From Frigidibacter sp. (GTDB lineage: Bacteria > Pseudomonadota > Alphaproteobacteria > Rhodobacterales > Rhodobacteraceae), in NCBI RefSeq assembly GCF_030695035.1, contig NZ_JAUYTT010000025.1:94858-158857 (forward strand): a DNA stretch of 64,000 nt. The letters are read 5' to 3'. Below the pieces are notes generated by a model. It saw nothing but the letters and a program-made list of their open reading frames with translations, was not told the origin of the DNA and ran no database searches. Both the position numbers and the translations under genes were made by a program. Numbering within the stretch: position 1 is the first letter of the stretch; every line of letters starts with the position of its first letter. Of this stretch, positions 26,287-33,721 are shown piece after piece.

Positions 26287-26729
26287 CACAGCCGCTTCGC
26301 TTCGATCCGCTGCCGGGCGAGGGCGGAATCGCGGTCGCTGACGCCCAGAAGGTTCGCCACCATCCGGATCAGCGCATCTTCCACGGCGTCGCGGCTGCCA
26401 TCTGCCAGCGCCACGTCCCAAAGTGCCTCGAGCAGCTCGGTGCGATCCTCGTATGGCACCGCGTCCTTGAGCGAGCGGGTGAAGCGCACCGTGTCGGGCG
26501 CCTCGGATTCCAGCACCTCGGCTTCGGCGCGCAGGGCGGCGGCCTCGGGCATGGTCAGGCCCTTGCGGGTCGACAGCACCCGGTCGATGCGCACCCGCTC
26601 ATCGTCATCATAATGGTCATCGGCCCGCGCCAGCCGCACCAGCAGGGCGGCAAGCGACAGATCCGCCTCGGGGGCGGGCAGGGCGGCGGGGGCGGGCGCC
26701 AGCAGGCGATTCAGGAGATCTGCGAACAT
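26286..26729 (-). CDS. TerB-family protein
   Basis: A 147-residue, mostly helical TerB-domain protein. Conserved acidic stretches (DDHYDDDERVRIDRVL and LWDVALADGSRDAVEDALIRMVANLLG) correspond to the metal-binding helices of tellurite-resistance TerB. There are no other ter genes, so a tellurite role should not be assumed; stand-alone TerB proteins are common in this family. First gene of a two-gene operon with the PhnD-like protein. Confidence 0.85.
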   Translation of the reverse strand: MFADLLNRLLAPAPAALPAPEADLSLAALLVRLARADDHYDDDERVRIDRVLSTRKGLTMPEAAALRAEAEVLESEAPDTVRFTRSLKDAVPYEDRTELLEALWDVALADGSRDAVEDALIRMVANLLGVSDRDSALARQRIEAKRL

Positions 26730-26774
26730 GATGCGGGGGATATAGGATGCGGGCGCTGGCAGGGAAAGCCCGCC

Positions 26775-27068
26775 CTAACCCTCCCACCCCTCGACAATGC
26801 ACAGATCGACGAGGCTGACCGGCAGGCGCAGCGCCTTGGCCGCCTGGTATTCCGGGCTGTCATAGCAGGCGCGGGCGGTGGCGAGATCGACGAATTCGAT
26901 CACCACGCAGCGCGGGGCGAGGCTGCCTTCCACCACATCCTGCGGGCCGCCGCGCACGAGGAAGCGCGCGCCAAATTTGGCGAAGGCCTCGGCATTGGCG
27001 GTGCGGTAGGCCTCATAAGCGGCGGGGTCGGTCACGGTCGCATGGGCGACCCAATAGGCCTTGGGCAT
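26775..27068 (-). CDS. DUF1330 domain protein
   Basis: A 97-residue dimeric alpha/beta-barrel (ferredoxin-like) protein of the DUF1330 family: MPKAYWVAHATVTDP at the start, then GGPQDVVEGS and the C-terminal SPEYQ segment. I chose ATG 27068 because GGAGG lies upstream at spacing seven. Function unknown; related folds are monooxygenases or small sensor proteins. Confidence 0.88.
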   Translation of the reverse strand: MPKAYWVAHATVTDPAAYEAYRTANAEAFAKFGARFLVRGGPQDVVEGSLAPRCVVIEFVDLATARACYDSPEYQAAKALRLPVSLVDLCIVEGWEG

Positions 27069-27106
27069 GATGTCCTCCGGGGTTTGAGCCATCGGTGCCT
27101 GTGGCG

Positions 27107-27128
27107 GCGGGGGCCGTCAAGCCCCCGC
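27107..27128. terminator. Stem-loop between ppk2 and the DUF1330 gene
   Basis: GCGGGGGC (27107-27114) and GCCCCCGC (27121-27128) form a perfect 8-bp stem around CGTCAA. It lies just after the ppk2 stop on the minus strand; a T-rich run is present only on the plus-strand side. Confidence 0.5.
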
Positions 27129-27151
27129 TTCTATTCGGTATTTGGGCGGCC

Positions 27152-28069
27152 TCAGTACTTCGACGGCACGTAGAGTTCCGGCGGCAGCACGGCGCGTTCG
27201 TAATCGGGGTTGAACACCCGGTCGGGCAGGGTGACCTCTTCATGCTCGACCGGACCGTAGGGGATCAGGCTCAGCAGGTGGTCGATGCAGTTCAGGCGGG
27301 CGCGCTTCTTGTCATTGCCCTCGACGATATACCACGGCGCCTCGGGGATGTTGGTGCGGGCCATCATCTCTTCCTTGGCCTTGGTATACTGCTCCCACCG
27401 CACGCGGCTTTGCAGGTCCATCGGCGACAGTTTCCACTGCTTCATCGGATCGTGGATCCGCATCAGGAAGCGCATCTGCTGCTCTTCGTCGGTGATCGAG
27501 AACCAGTATTTTACCACGCGAATCCCGGATCTTACCAGCATCCGCTCGAATTCCGGAACGTCGTTGAAGAACTCCTCGACCTGATCGTCCGAGGCGAAGC
27601 CCATGACTCGTTCCACGCCGGCGCGGTTGTACCAGCTGCGGTCGAAGAGGACGATTTCACCGCCTGCGGGCAGGTGGGGGACATAGCGCTGGAAGTACCA
27701 TTGCGATTTTTCGCGGTCGGACGGGGCGGGCAGGGCGACGGTGCGCACGACGCGGGGGTTCAGGCGCTGGGTGATGCGCTTGATGACGCCGCCCTTGCCG
27801 GCGGAATCGCGGCCCTCGAACAGCACCACGACCTTCTCGCCGGTATGCTGGACCCAGTCCTGCAGCTTGATCAGTTCCGACTGCAGATGCATCAGCGCGT
27901 GAAAATATGTCGCGCGATCAATGGTATCGGGGTGGGTGCGCTTGTAGATCTTCGAGATCTCGAGGCTGAGCGTGCTGTCTTCCAGCTCCAGCTCATATTC
28001 CTCATCGATCGTGTCGGCCAGTTCCGCCGCCAGCCAGTCGCGGCCGGGAAGTTGGGTCGGTTCAGTCAT
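27152..28069 (-). CDS. ppk2: Polyphosphate kinase 2
   Basis: A 305-residue class I PPK2 that transfers phosphate between polyphosphate and nucleotides. Walker A is FEGRDSAGKGG (about residue 85), Walker B is VLFDRSWYNRAGVERVMGF, with the lid region between them. I chose ATG 28069 (MTEPTQLPG), which has AAGGAG upstream; the longer frame adds non-conserved residues. Two 11-bp direct repeats of Pho-box spacing lie 42 bases upstream, so induction by phosphate starvation is plausible. Confidence 0.95.
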   Translation of the reverse strand: MTEPTQLPGRDWLAAELADTIDEEYELELEDSTLSLEISKIYKRTHPDTIDRATYFHALMHLQSELIKLQDWVQHTGEKVVVLFEGRDSAGKGGVIKRITQRLNPRVVRTVALPAPSDREKSQWYFQRYVPHLPAGGEIVLFDRSWYNRAGVERVMGFASDDQVEEFFNDVPEFERMLVRSGIRVVKYWFSITDEEQQMRFLMRIHDPMKQWKLSPMDLQSRVRWEQYTKAKEEMMARTNIPEAPWYIVEGNDKKRARLNCIDHLLSLIPYGPVEHEEVTLPDRVFNPDYERAVLPPELYVPSKY

Positions 28070-28110
28070 CGCAGAGGCTCCTTCGCGCGGGTGGGGCCGG
28101 GGTAGCAGGC

Positions 28111-28132
28111 GGATGTGACGGAGATGTAACGG
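28111..28132 (-). promoter_or_regulatory. Pho-box-like direct repeat upstream of ppk2
   Basis: On the minus strand the sequence reads CCGTTACATCTCCGTCACAT, that is two 7-mers (CCGTTAC, CCGTCAC) separated by four bases. This is the spacing of PhoB half-sites (CTGTCAT-like). On the plus strand it is GGATGTGACGG then AGATGTAACGG, identical at 9 of 11 positions. Confidence 0.5.
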
Positions 28133-28145
28133 AGCGGAATGGGCG

Positions 28146-28172
28146 ATGCAGAACCCATGCAGAAACCATGCG
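28146..28172 (-). repeat. Second pair of 11-bp direct repeats upstream of ppk2
   Basis: ATGCAGAACCC and ATGCAGAAACC follow each other directly, and a third partial unit (ATGCG) follows. The period of 11 suggests protein binding on one helix face. The AT-rich TTATACATATGATTTTAT next to it may hold the promoter. Confidence 0.45.
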
Positions 28173-28190
28173 CATGTTATACATATGATT

Positions 28191-28655
28191 TTATGAGGGT
28201 GATTGGCCGCTAAGCGCCTCCAGATCACCGCGCAGATCCCCCTGTCCCCGCCCCTCCAGCAGCGCATCCACCCGGTCATGCGTGCCGCGCCAGACCGGCA
28301 GCGCGGCGACCAGCAGGTCGCGGCCGGCATCGGTCAGCACGGGCAGGCGGCCGCGCAGGTCTTCGGGGTCGGCCGTCACAAGGATCAGCCCGCGGCGTTG
28401 CAGGGGCTTCAGCGCGGCGGTCAGGGTGGTGCGGTCCATCGCCAGGAACTCGGCAAGGTCCGAGATCCGGGGCGGTGCGGGGCGGTTCAGCGACATCAGG
28501 ATCGAGAACTGGCCATTGGTCAGGCCGAAGGGGCGCAGCGCATCGTCGAAGCGGCGGGCAAGGGCGCGGGCGGCGCGCTGCACCTTCAGGCACAGGCAGC
28601 GGTCCCGCACCTCCAGCGTGGTCTCGATCGGCAGGTCCGGGCGCATGGTCCTCAT
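28191..28655 (-). CDS. MarR-family transcriptional regulator
   Basis: A 154-residue MarR-type winged-helix repressor. The core reads FGLTNGQFSILMSLNRPAPPRISDLAEFLAMDRTTLTAALKPLQRRGLI, with the wing in DPEDLRGRLPVLT. It is divergent from the DUF1428 gene, and a perfect palindrome lies two bases upstream of its first ATG. The start may be 28655 or 28646 (MRPDLPIE); neither has a strong ribosome site. The ligand is unknown. Confidence 0.9.
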   Translation of the reverse strand: MRTMRPDLPIETTLEVRDRCLCLKVQRAARALARRFDDALRPFGLTNGQFSILMSLNRPAPPRISDLAEFLAMDRTTLTAALKPLQRRGLILVTADPEDLRGRLPVLTDAGRDLLVAALPVWRGTHDRVDALLEGRGQGDLRGDLEALSGQSPS

Positions 28656-28657
28656 TC

Positions 28658-28673
28658 AGGTTGATATCAACCT
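28658..28673. promoter_or_regulatory. Perfect 16-bp palindrome, probable MarR operator
   Basis: AGGTTGATATCAACCT is its own reverse complement. It lies in the divergent region between the marR-like gene (-) and the DUF1428 gene (+). Length and symmetry fit MarR operators. Confidence 0.75.
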
Positions 28674-28758
28674 AATAGGCTGGCACGATGCTGACATCAA
28701 GACAGATTCGGGTGCCGCCCCCCGGCGGCCCGGCAGCCAACTTGCAGGGAGGTGCATC

Positions 28759-29106
28759 ATGGCATTCATCAGCGGATTTCTGACCCCGGTTTCCGAGGCG
28801 CGGAAGGAGGAATACATCGAGTCGGCCCGCATCGCCTGGCGGCTGTTCAAGGACTATGGCGCGCTGTCGACGCGCGAATGCTGGGGCGTCGATGTGCCGG
28901 ACGGCAAGGTCACCTCCTTCCCCATGGCGGTGAAGCTGGAGCCGGGCGAGGTGGTGGTTTTTTCCTGGATCGAATGGCCGGACAAGGCCACCTGCGACGC
29001 CTGCATGGGGACGATGGAGAGTGATCCGCGCTGGAAGGAGATGACGATGCCGTTCGATGGCAAGCGGATGATGTGGGGCGGGTTCGAGGAGGTGTTTGTG
29101 GGGTGA
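28759..29106 (+). CDS. DUF1428 (YbaA-like) protein
   Basis: A 115-residue protein of the DUF1428 family (FISGFLTPVSEARKEEYIESA, then the central DGKVTSFPMAVKLEPGEVVVFSWIEWPDKA and the KRMMWGGFE end). The family has a dimeric alpha/beta-barrel fold. I chose ATG 28759 because GGGAGG is upstream and homology begins there. Likely controlled by the divergent MarR protein through the shared palindrome. Function unknown. Confidence 0.88.
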   Translation: MAFISGFLTPVSEARKEEYIESARIAWRLFKDYGALSTRECWGVDVPDGKVTSFPMAVKLEPGEVVVFSWIEWPDKATCDACMGTMESDPRWKEMTMPFDGKRMMWGGFEEVFVG

Positions 29107-29124
29107 GCGGCGGAGGAGAGGCCC

Positions 29125-29152
29125 TTGAATTCTCGCCCGATTTTCGTATATA
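29125..29152 (+). promoter_or_regulatory. Probable brnTA promoter
   Basis: TTGAAT (29125-29130) and TATATA (29147-29152) are separated by 16 bases, nine bases before the brnT ATG. A start at or next to the ATG would make the transcript nearly leaderless, and I see no ribosome site. Confidence 0.5.
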
Positions 29153-29161
29153 CAATAACAC

Positions 29162-29404
29162 ATGATCGTCTGGGATGAACCGAAGCGGCTCAGCAACCTT
29201 GCCAAGCATGGCATGGATTTCGCCGATCTGGATGAAGCGTTCTTCCTGCAGGCCGTGGTCGTCCCGGCGAAGGACGGGCGGCATATGGCGATCGGGCGGC
29301 TGGCTGATGGCACGATTGCCGTGGTGTTCGCCCTGCTTGGACGCGAAGGGCTGGCCGTGATCTCGATGCGGCCCGCCAGCCGGAAGGAAAGGAGCGTGCT
29401 ATGA
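29162..29404 (+). CDS. brnT: BrnT-family toxin
   Basis: An 80-residue BrnT-type RNase toxin of a type II toxin-antitoxin pair. The family signature WDEPKRLSNLAKHGMDFAD is at residues 4-22, and the conserved C-terminal core ending (ISMRPASRKE) carries the catalytic Arg region. It overlaps the antitoxin gene by four bases (ATGA). BrnTA operons are normally repressed by the BrnA-BrnT complex on their own promoter. Confidence 0.9.
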   Translation: MIVWDEPKRLSNLAKHGMDFADLDEAFFLQAVVVPAKDGRHMAIGRLADGTIAVVFALLGREGLAVISMRPASRKERSVL

Positions 29405-29697
29405 CCGCAAAGCCGATCAGCGATGCCGAGGAAGTCAGGGTTCAGCGGAGCATCGCCAGCGACCCCGATGCACCCGAAGCCAGCGACGACCAGCTATCCC
29501 AGGCCCGGCCTTTTCCCGAGGCGTTCCCGGCGCTGGCCGAGGCTATGCGCAAGAATATGGGCGGGCGGCCCAAGGCCGAAAACCCGAAGGTGGCGGTGTC
29601 GATCCGCCTCGACCGGGATGTGGTGGAGCGGTTCAAGGCAACCGGCGCCGGCTGGCAGACGCGGATGAACGAGGCGCTGAGGGCGGCGAAGGTTTAG
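29401..29697 (+). CDS. brnA: BrnA-family antitoxin
   Basis: A 98-residue antitoxin. The N-terminal half is acidic and probably disordered or toxin-binding (SDAEEVRVQRSIASDPD, EASDDQLSQARP). The C-terminal half is a ribbon-helix-helix DNA-binding domain (KVAVSIRLDRDVVERFKATGAGWQTRMNEALR, here split: VAVSIRLDRDVVERFK and GWQTRMNEALR). It overlaps brnT by four bases. It should neutralise BrnT and repress the operon. Confidence 0.88.
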   Translation: MTAKPISDAEEVRVQRSIASDPDAPEASDDQLSQARPFPEAFPALAEAMRKNMGGRPKAENPKVAVSIRLDRDVVERFKATGAGWQTRMNEALRAAKV

Positions 29698-29712
29698 GTG
29701 GACGGCGGTAGT

Positions 29713-30534
29713 TTACGGCGTGAGGGGTTGGGATGCGAGCAGGCGAGCCTTTTTGTCGAGCCGCTCCCGGGAGGCCTTGGACACCGGTGTGACGATGTAG
29801 CCGGTTTCCAAATCTCCGATCATCATTGTGGCATCGGGCGGATCAGCGAGCCACATGACCCCGATCAAGGTACAGATGACGGCATCAAGGCGGTCTTGAT
29901 CGGCTTTGCGCGGGTGCTCTAGCTGAGCACTGGCCGTCGCCCAATCAGCCATCTCGACAAGCCCGCGCTTCGAGGCATGGTCGGCGATAGAAGTGCAAAC
30001 TGCCTCCCAGTCTGCCTGCTTGTACTTCGTTCTGTTGCCGGGGTTGTATTTGGGGGCTCGCTTCGGCCCGAAGAACTGATCGCTCAGCCCGGAGAGCGCC
30101 AGGGCAGGGAACACCTCGATCAGGAAGGCCCCTTGGTTTGCTGCTCGTGTCTGATGGGGATCGTCTTCGGCCCCGAGCTTGTCCTTGAAGCACCAAATTG
30201 GGGCGTTGTCGCAGAACATCCCAATCCGTGCCCGACTGGATGGCTGAACGCCGCCACCGCAGTGTTCGACGACGCTCTTGGCGATCCGCTCGACTGGGCG
30301 ACACCCAGCCGCGTTCGGCACGATAGTCGGTTGGTCGAGCGCGACGACGCAGCGGGCGTATGGGGAGGCAGCGCCTTTGATCAGGGCGAGGGCTTGGCAG
30401 AACGTCACGAGTTGCGGGGGCGAGAAGACTTGCCCGCCAGACGCGCCGAATCCAGCCAGCGCAAGCGCGCCGGGCTTGCGGGGATTGTTCATCCACGCAC
30501 TGTCGAACCCGCAGATCAAAGTGTCTCGAAGCAC
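29713..30534 (-). CDS. DUF429 protein (predicted RNase H-like nuclease)
   Basis: A 273-residue DUF429 protein. GFDSAW near the N-terminus holds the first acidic residue of an RNase H-type fold, followed by ALDQPTIVPN.AGCRPVER and a late DQDRLDAVICTLIG acidic helix. The first codon is GTG at 30534, two bases from the pyrG stop, so it may be read from pyrG. Its G+C content is visibly lower than that of the genes around it, and it lies next to a toxin-antitoxin pair, both signs of acquisition. A role in defence or DNA/RNA processing is possible but unproven. Confidence 0.8.
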   Translation of the reverse strand: MLRDTLICGFDSAWMNNPRKPGALALAGFGASGGQVFSPPQLVTFCQALALIKGAASPYARCVVALDQPTIVPNAAGCRPVERIAKSVVEHCGGGVQPSSRARIGMFCDNAPIWCFKDKLGAEDDPHQTRAANQGAFLIEVFPALALSGLSDQFFGPKRAPKYNPGNRTKYKQADWEAVCTSIADHASKRGLVEMADWATASAQLEHPRKADQDRLDAVICTLIGVMWLADPPDATMMIGDLETGYIVTPVSKASRERLDKKARLLASQPLTP

Positions 30535-30535
30535 C

Positions 30536-32179
30536 TCACACCAACCGGCTCACCTCCACCGCCGCCCGCACGAAATCCGCAAACAGCGGATGCGGGGCGA
30601 ACGGTTTCGACTTCAGCTCGGGGTGGAACTGCACGCCGATGAACCAGGGGTGGTCCCTGACCTCGACAATCTCGGGCAGGCGGTTGTCGGGGCTCATGCC
30701 CGAGAACCAGAGGCCGCATTCCTCCAGCTTGTCGCGGTATTCGATGTCCACCTCATAGCGGTGGCGGTGGCGTTCCTCGATCGTGGTGCCGCCATAGATG
30801 CGGGCGACGTTCGATCCCTCGGCCAGCATCGCGGTATAGGCGCCAAGGCGCATGGTGCCGCCCTTGTCGTCGGTCAGCTTGCGCTCGACCCGGTGGTTGC
30901 CCTGCACCCATTCCTTGAGGTGATAGACGACGGGGGTGAAGCGCTTGATGCCGGCCTCATGGTCGAACTCCTCCGAGCCGGCATTGGCGACGCCGGCGAG
31001 GTTGCGGGCAGCCTCGATCACCGCCATCTGCATGCCGAGGCAGATGCCAAGGTAGGGGATCTTGCGGGTGCGGGCAAACTCGGCGGCGCGGATCTTGCCT
31101 TCGGTGCCGCGCTCGCCAAAGCCGCCGGGGACGAGGATGGCGTGATAGCCTTCCAGCCAGGGGCCCGGATCCTCGCGCTCGAAGATCTCGGCGTCGATCC
31201 ATTCGGCGCGCACGCGCACGCGGTTGGCCATGCCGCCATGGGTCAGCGCCTCGGCGATGGATTTGTAGGCGTCCCCGAGCTGGGTGTATTTGCCGACGAT
31301 GGCGACGCGGACCTCGCCCTCGGCATTGACCAGCCGGTCCATCACGTCTTCCCAGCGGTCGAGATTGGGGCGCGGAGCGGGGGAGATGCCGAAGGCGTCC
31401 AGCACCGCCTGGTCGAAGCCTTCGCGGTGATAGGCCAGCGGCGCCTCATAGATCGTGGCAAGGTCGGGGGCGGCGATCACGGCTTCCTTCCGGACGTTGC
31501 AGAAGAGCGAGATCTTCTCGCGCTCCTTGGCCGGGATCGGGTGTTCCGAGCGGAGCAGCAGCACATCGGGGGCGATGCCGATGGCGCGCAGCTCCTTGAC
31601 CGAGTGCTGGGTGGGCTTGGTCTTCAGCTCGCCGCTGGCGGTGACATAGGGCAGCAGCGTCAGGTGCACGAAGATGCACTGGCCGCGGGGCTTGTCCTGC
31701 GAGAACTGGCGGATCGCCTCGAAGAAGGGCAGGCCCTCGATATCGCCGACGGTGCCGCCGATCTCGCAGAGCATGAAATCGACCTCATCCTCGCCGACCG
31801 AGAGGAAGTCCTTGATCTCATTGGTGACGTGCGGGATCACCTGGATGGTCTTGCCGAGGTACTCGCCGCGGCGTTCCTTTTCCAGCACGTTGGAGTAGAT
31901 GCGGCCCGAAGAGACGCTATCGGTCTTGCGGGCCGAGACGCCGGTGAAGCGCTCGTAATGGCCAAGGTCGAGGTCGGTTTCGGCGCCGTCATCGGTGACG
32001 AAGACCTCGCCATGTTCGAAGGGTGACATCGTGCCAGGATCGACGTTCAGGTAGGGATCGAGCTTGCGCAGGCGGACCGAAAAGCCGCGGGCCTGCAACA
32101 GCGCGCCGAGGGCTGCCGAGGCCAGGCCCTTGCCCAGCGACGACACGACGCCGCCGGTGATGAAGATATATCGCGCCAT
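30536..32179 (-). CDS. pyrG: CTP synthase
   Basis: A 547-residue enzyme that makes CTP from UTP, ATP and glutamine. The synthase domain (1 to about 265) has the P-loop [10 protein letters not shown], and the class I amidotransferase domain has the Cys in GICLGMQ and His-Glu in VQFHPELKS. Full length. The DUF429 gene follows at once, and secG lies upstream after a 208-base gap, as is common in alphaproteobacteria. Confidence 0.98.
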   Translation of the reverse strand: MARYIFITGGVVSSLGKGLASAALGALLQARGFSVRLRKLDPYLNVDPGTMSPFEHGEVFVTDDGAETDLDLGHYERFTGVSARKTDSVSSGRIYSNVLEKERRGEYLGKTIQVIPHVTNEIKDFLSVGEDEVDFMLCEIGGTVGDIEGLPFFEAIRQFSQDKPRGQCIFVHLTLLPYVTASGELKTKPTQHSVKELRAIGIAPDVLLLRSEHPIPAKEREKISLFCNVRKEAVIAAPDLATIYEAPLAYHREGFDQAVLDAFGISPAPRPNLDRWEDVMDRLVNAEGEVRVAIVGKYTQLGDAYKSIAEALTHGGMANRVRVRAEWIDAEIFEREDPGPWLEGYHAILVPGGFGERGTEGKIRAAEFARTRKIPYLGICLGMQMAVIEAARNLAGVANAGSEEFDHEAGIKRFTPVVYHLKEWVQGNHRVERKLTDDKGGTMRLGAYTAMLAEGSNVARIYGGTTIEERHRHRYEVDIEYRDKLEECGLWFSGMSPDNRLPEIVEVRDHPWFIGVQFHPELKSKPFAPHPLFADFVRAAVEVSRLV

Positions 32180-32387
32180 GGTGGGATGCTCCCGTGAAGC
32201 TCAAATTCTAGTCGAAAGCCGGTTCCGCAGAACAGGCATCACGGGAATCCACATATAACAGATTCGCGGAAAACCGCAACCGCACCGCTAGATGCTGTAA
32301 GGCAGCGGCGGAACGTCCCAAGATTTGCGATGGTTTCGGGATCGCCGCCGGGAAGGGCCGCGATCCGGGAAGGGTGGGCCCGCGCCG
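32180..32387 (-). promoter_or_regulatory. pyrG upstream region
   Basis: 208 bases between secG and pyrG with an AT-rich stretch (ACATATAACAGATTC near 32250-32265) that could hold the pyrG promoter. I see no riboswitch-like structure. A GGGAGC ribosome site precedes pyrG. Confidence 0.35.
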
Positions 32388-32756
32388 TCAGTCGGCAGCG
32401 GGCGGGGCCGCCGGCGCGTCCGAGGACGGCGGGGGCAACTCGATCTCCGGCAGGGCCGGGACGGCGGGTGCATCCGAGCCTTGCGAGCTGGAATTGAACT
32501 GGTCCACGACCGAGCCCGAGGACGCATCGCGCGCCGCCAGCACGGTGAGGGTGACCGAGGTGGCGATGAAGGCCGCCGCGAAGATCCAGGTCAGCTTGGA
32601 CAGCGCATTGGCAGCCTGCCGGCCGGACATCACGCCCGATCCGCCGCCGCCACCGCCGCCCATGCCGAGGCCGCCGCCTTCGGATCGCTGCAGAAGCACC
32701 ACGCCGATCAGCAGAAGCGCGAGGATAAGGTGGACGGTAAGAATGACGTTTTCCAT
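32388..32756 (-). CDS. secG: Preprotein translocase subunit SecG
   Basis: A 122-residue SecG with two membrane helices (about 3-22 and 55-75) joined by a glycine-rich loop containing LLQRSEGGGLG. It is part of the SecYEG channel. The C-terminal tail (about 80-122) is Ser/Pro/Ala-rich and longer than in E. coli, as in other alphaproteobacteria. Confidence 0.95.
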   Translation of the reverse strand: MENVILTVHLILALLLIGVVLLQRSEGGGLGMGGGGGGGSGVMSGRQAANALSKLTWIFAAAFIATSVTLTVLAARDASSGSVVDQFNSSSQGSDAPAVPALPEIELPPPSSDAPAAPPAAD

Positions 32757-32880
32757 GGACCCCGGGCCGTTCTTTCGATGACGCGCCTATCTAGGCGGTA
32801 GGCGCCGCGCGTGCAAGGCGTTTCGGGTGGACGTTTGGGGCGGGGCAGTTCGGCGCCCCGCCCGGCCCCGCCCGGCCCCG

Positions 32881-33633
32881 TCATTGCGCCGTATAGCCGC
32901 CATCGGCCAGATGATAGGATCCGGTGATGAAGCTGGCCTGATCCGACAGCAGGAAGGCGGTCAGCGTCGCCACCTCCTCGCTGCGGCCCAGCCGGCCGAT
33001 CGGGTGCAGGGCGACGAGCCCGGCCTTGGCCTCGGCGGGCAGATTGTCCAGCAGCGGCGTGTCGATGAAGGCGGGGCCGACGGCATTGATGCGGATGCCG
33101 CGCGGCGCATATTCCATCGCCGCGACCTTGGTCAGCCCCACCACGCCATGCTTGGCCGCGACATAGCCGCCGGCATGGGCAAAGCCCACAGAACCGAGGA
33201 TCGAGGCCATGTTGACCACCGCGCCGCCGCCCGACGCCTCGATGGCCGGCAGGCCGTAGAGCAGGCCGTAGAAGACGCCGTTGAGGTTGACGTCGATCAC
33301 CTGCTTCCAGCCCTCCAGCGGGGTTTCGCCCACCGGCGTCTGCGGCCCGCCGATCCCGGCATTGTTGACCAGAAGATGCAGGCCGCCGGTTTCCGCCACC
33401 GCGAACTCGACCATCGCCTTCACTGCTGCGGGGTCGGCGACATTGCCGCCGGTGGCATGGGCCTTGCCGCCCGCTGCGGTGATGCCATCTGCCACTGCCT
33501 GCGCATGGGCTAGGTTGAGGTCTGCCACCACCACCACCGCGCCGGCCTGGGCCAGCGTTTCGGCAATGGCCGCGCCGATCCCCGATCCGGCGCCGGTGAC
33601 CAGCGCCGTCTTGCCGTCAAAACGAATGTCCAT
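32881..33633 (-). CDS. Short-chain dehydrogenase/reductase
   Basis: A 250-residue classical SDR. NAD(P)-binding TGAGSGIG is near residue 14, NNAGIGG follows, and the catalytic Ser (MASILGS) and YVAAK motif are in place. The family includes 3-oxoacyl-ACP reductases and sugar/alcohol dehydrogenases. The substrate cannot be told; the ending HLADGGYTAQ is typical. Confidence 0.9.
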   Translation of the reverse strand: MDIRFDGKTALVTGAGSGIGAAIAETLAQAGAVVVVADLNLAHAQAVADGITAAGGKAHATGGNVADPAAVKAMVEFAVAETGGLHLLVNNAGIGGPQTPVGETPLEGWKQVIDVNLNGVFYGLLYGLPAIEASGGGAVVNMASILGSVGFAHAGGYVAAKHGVVGLTKVAAMEYAPRGIRINAVGPAFIDTPLLDNLPAEAKAGLVALHPIGRLGRSEEVATLTAFLLSDQASFITGSYHLADGGYTAQ

Positions 33634-33721
33634 GGGAAGCTCCTGTCAGGTCTGCTTGTCCTGAACAGATGGGATGTTCGGCGCCTTTGCGGAAGGGGCG
33701 GGCGGGTTTGCCGCAGGCCGC

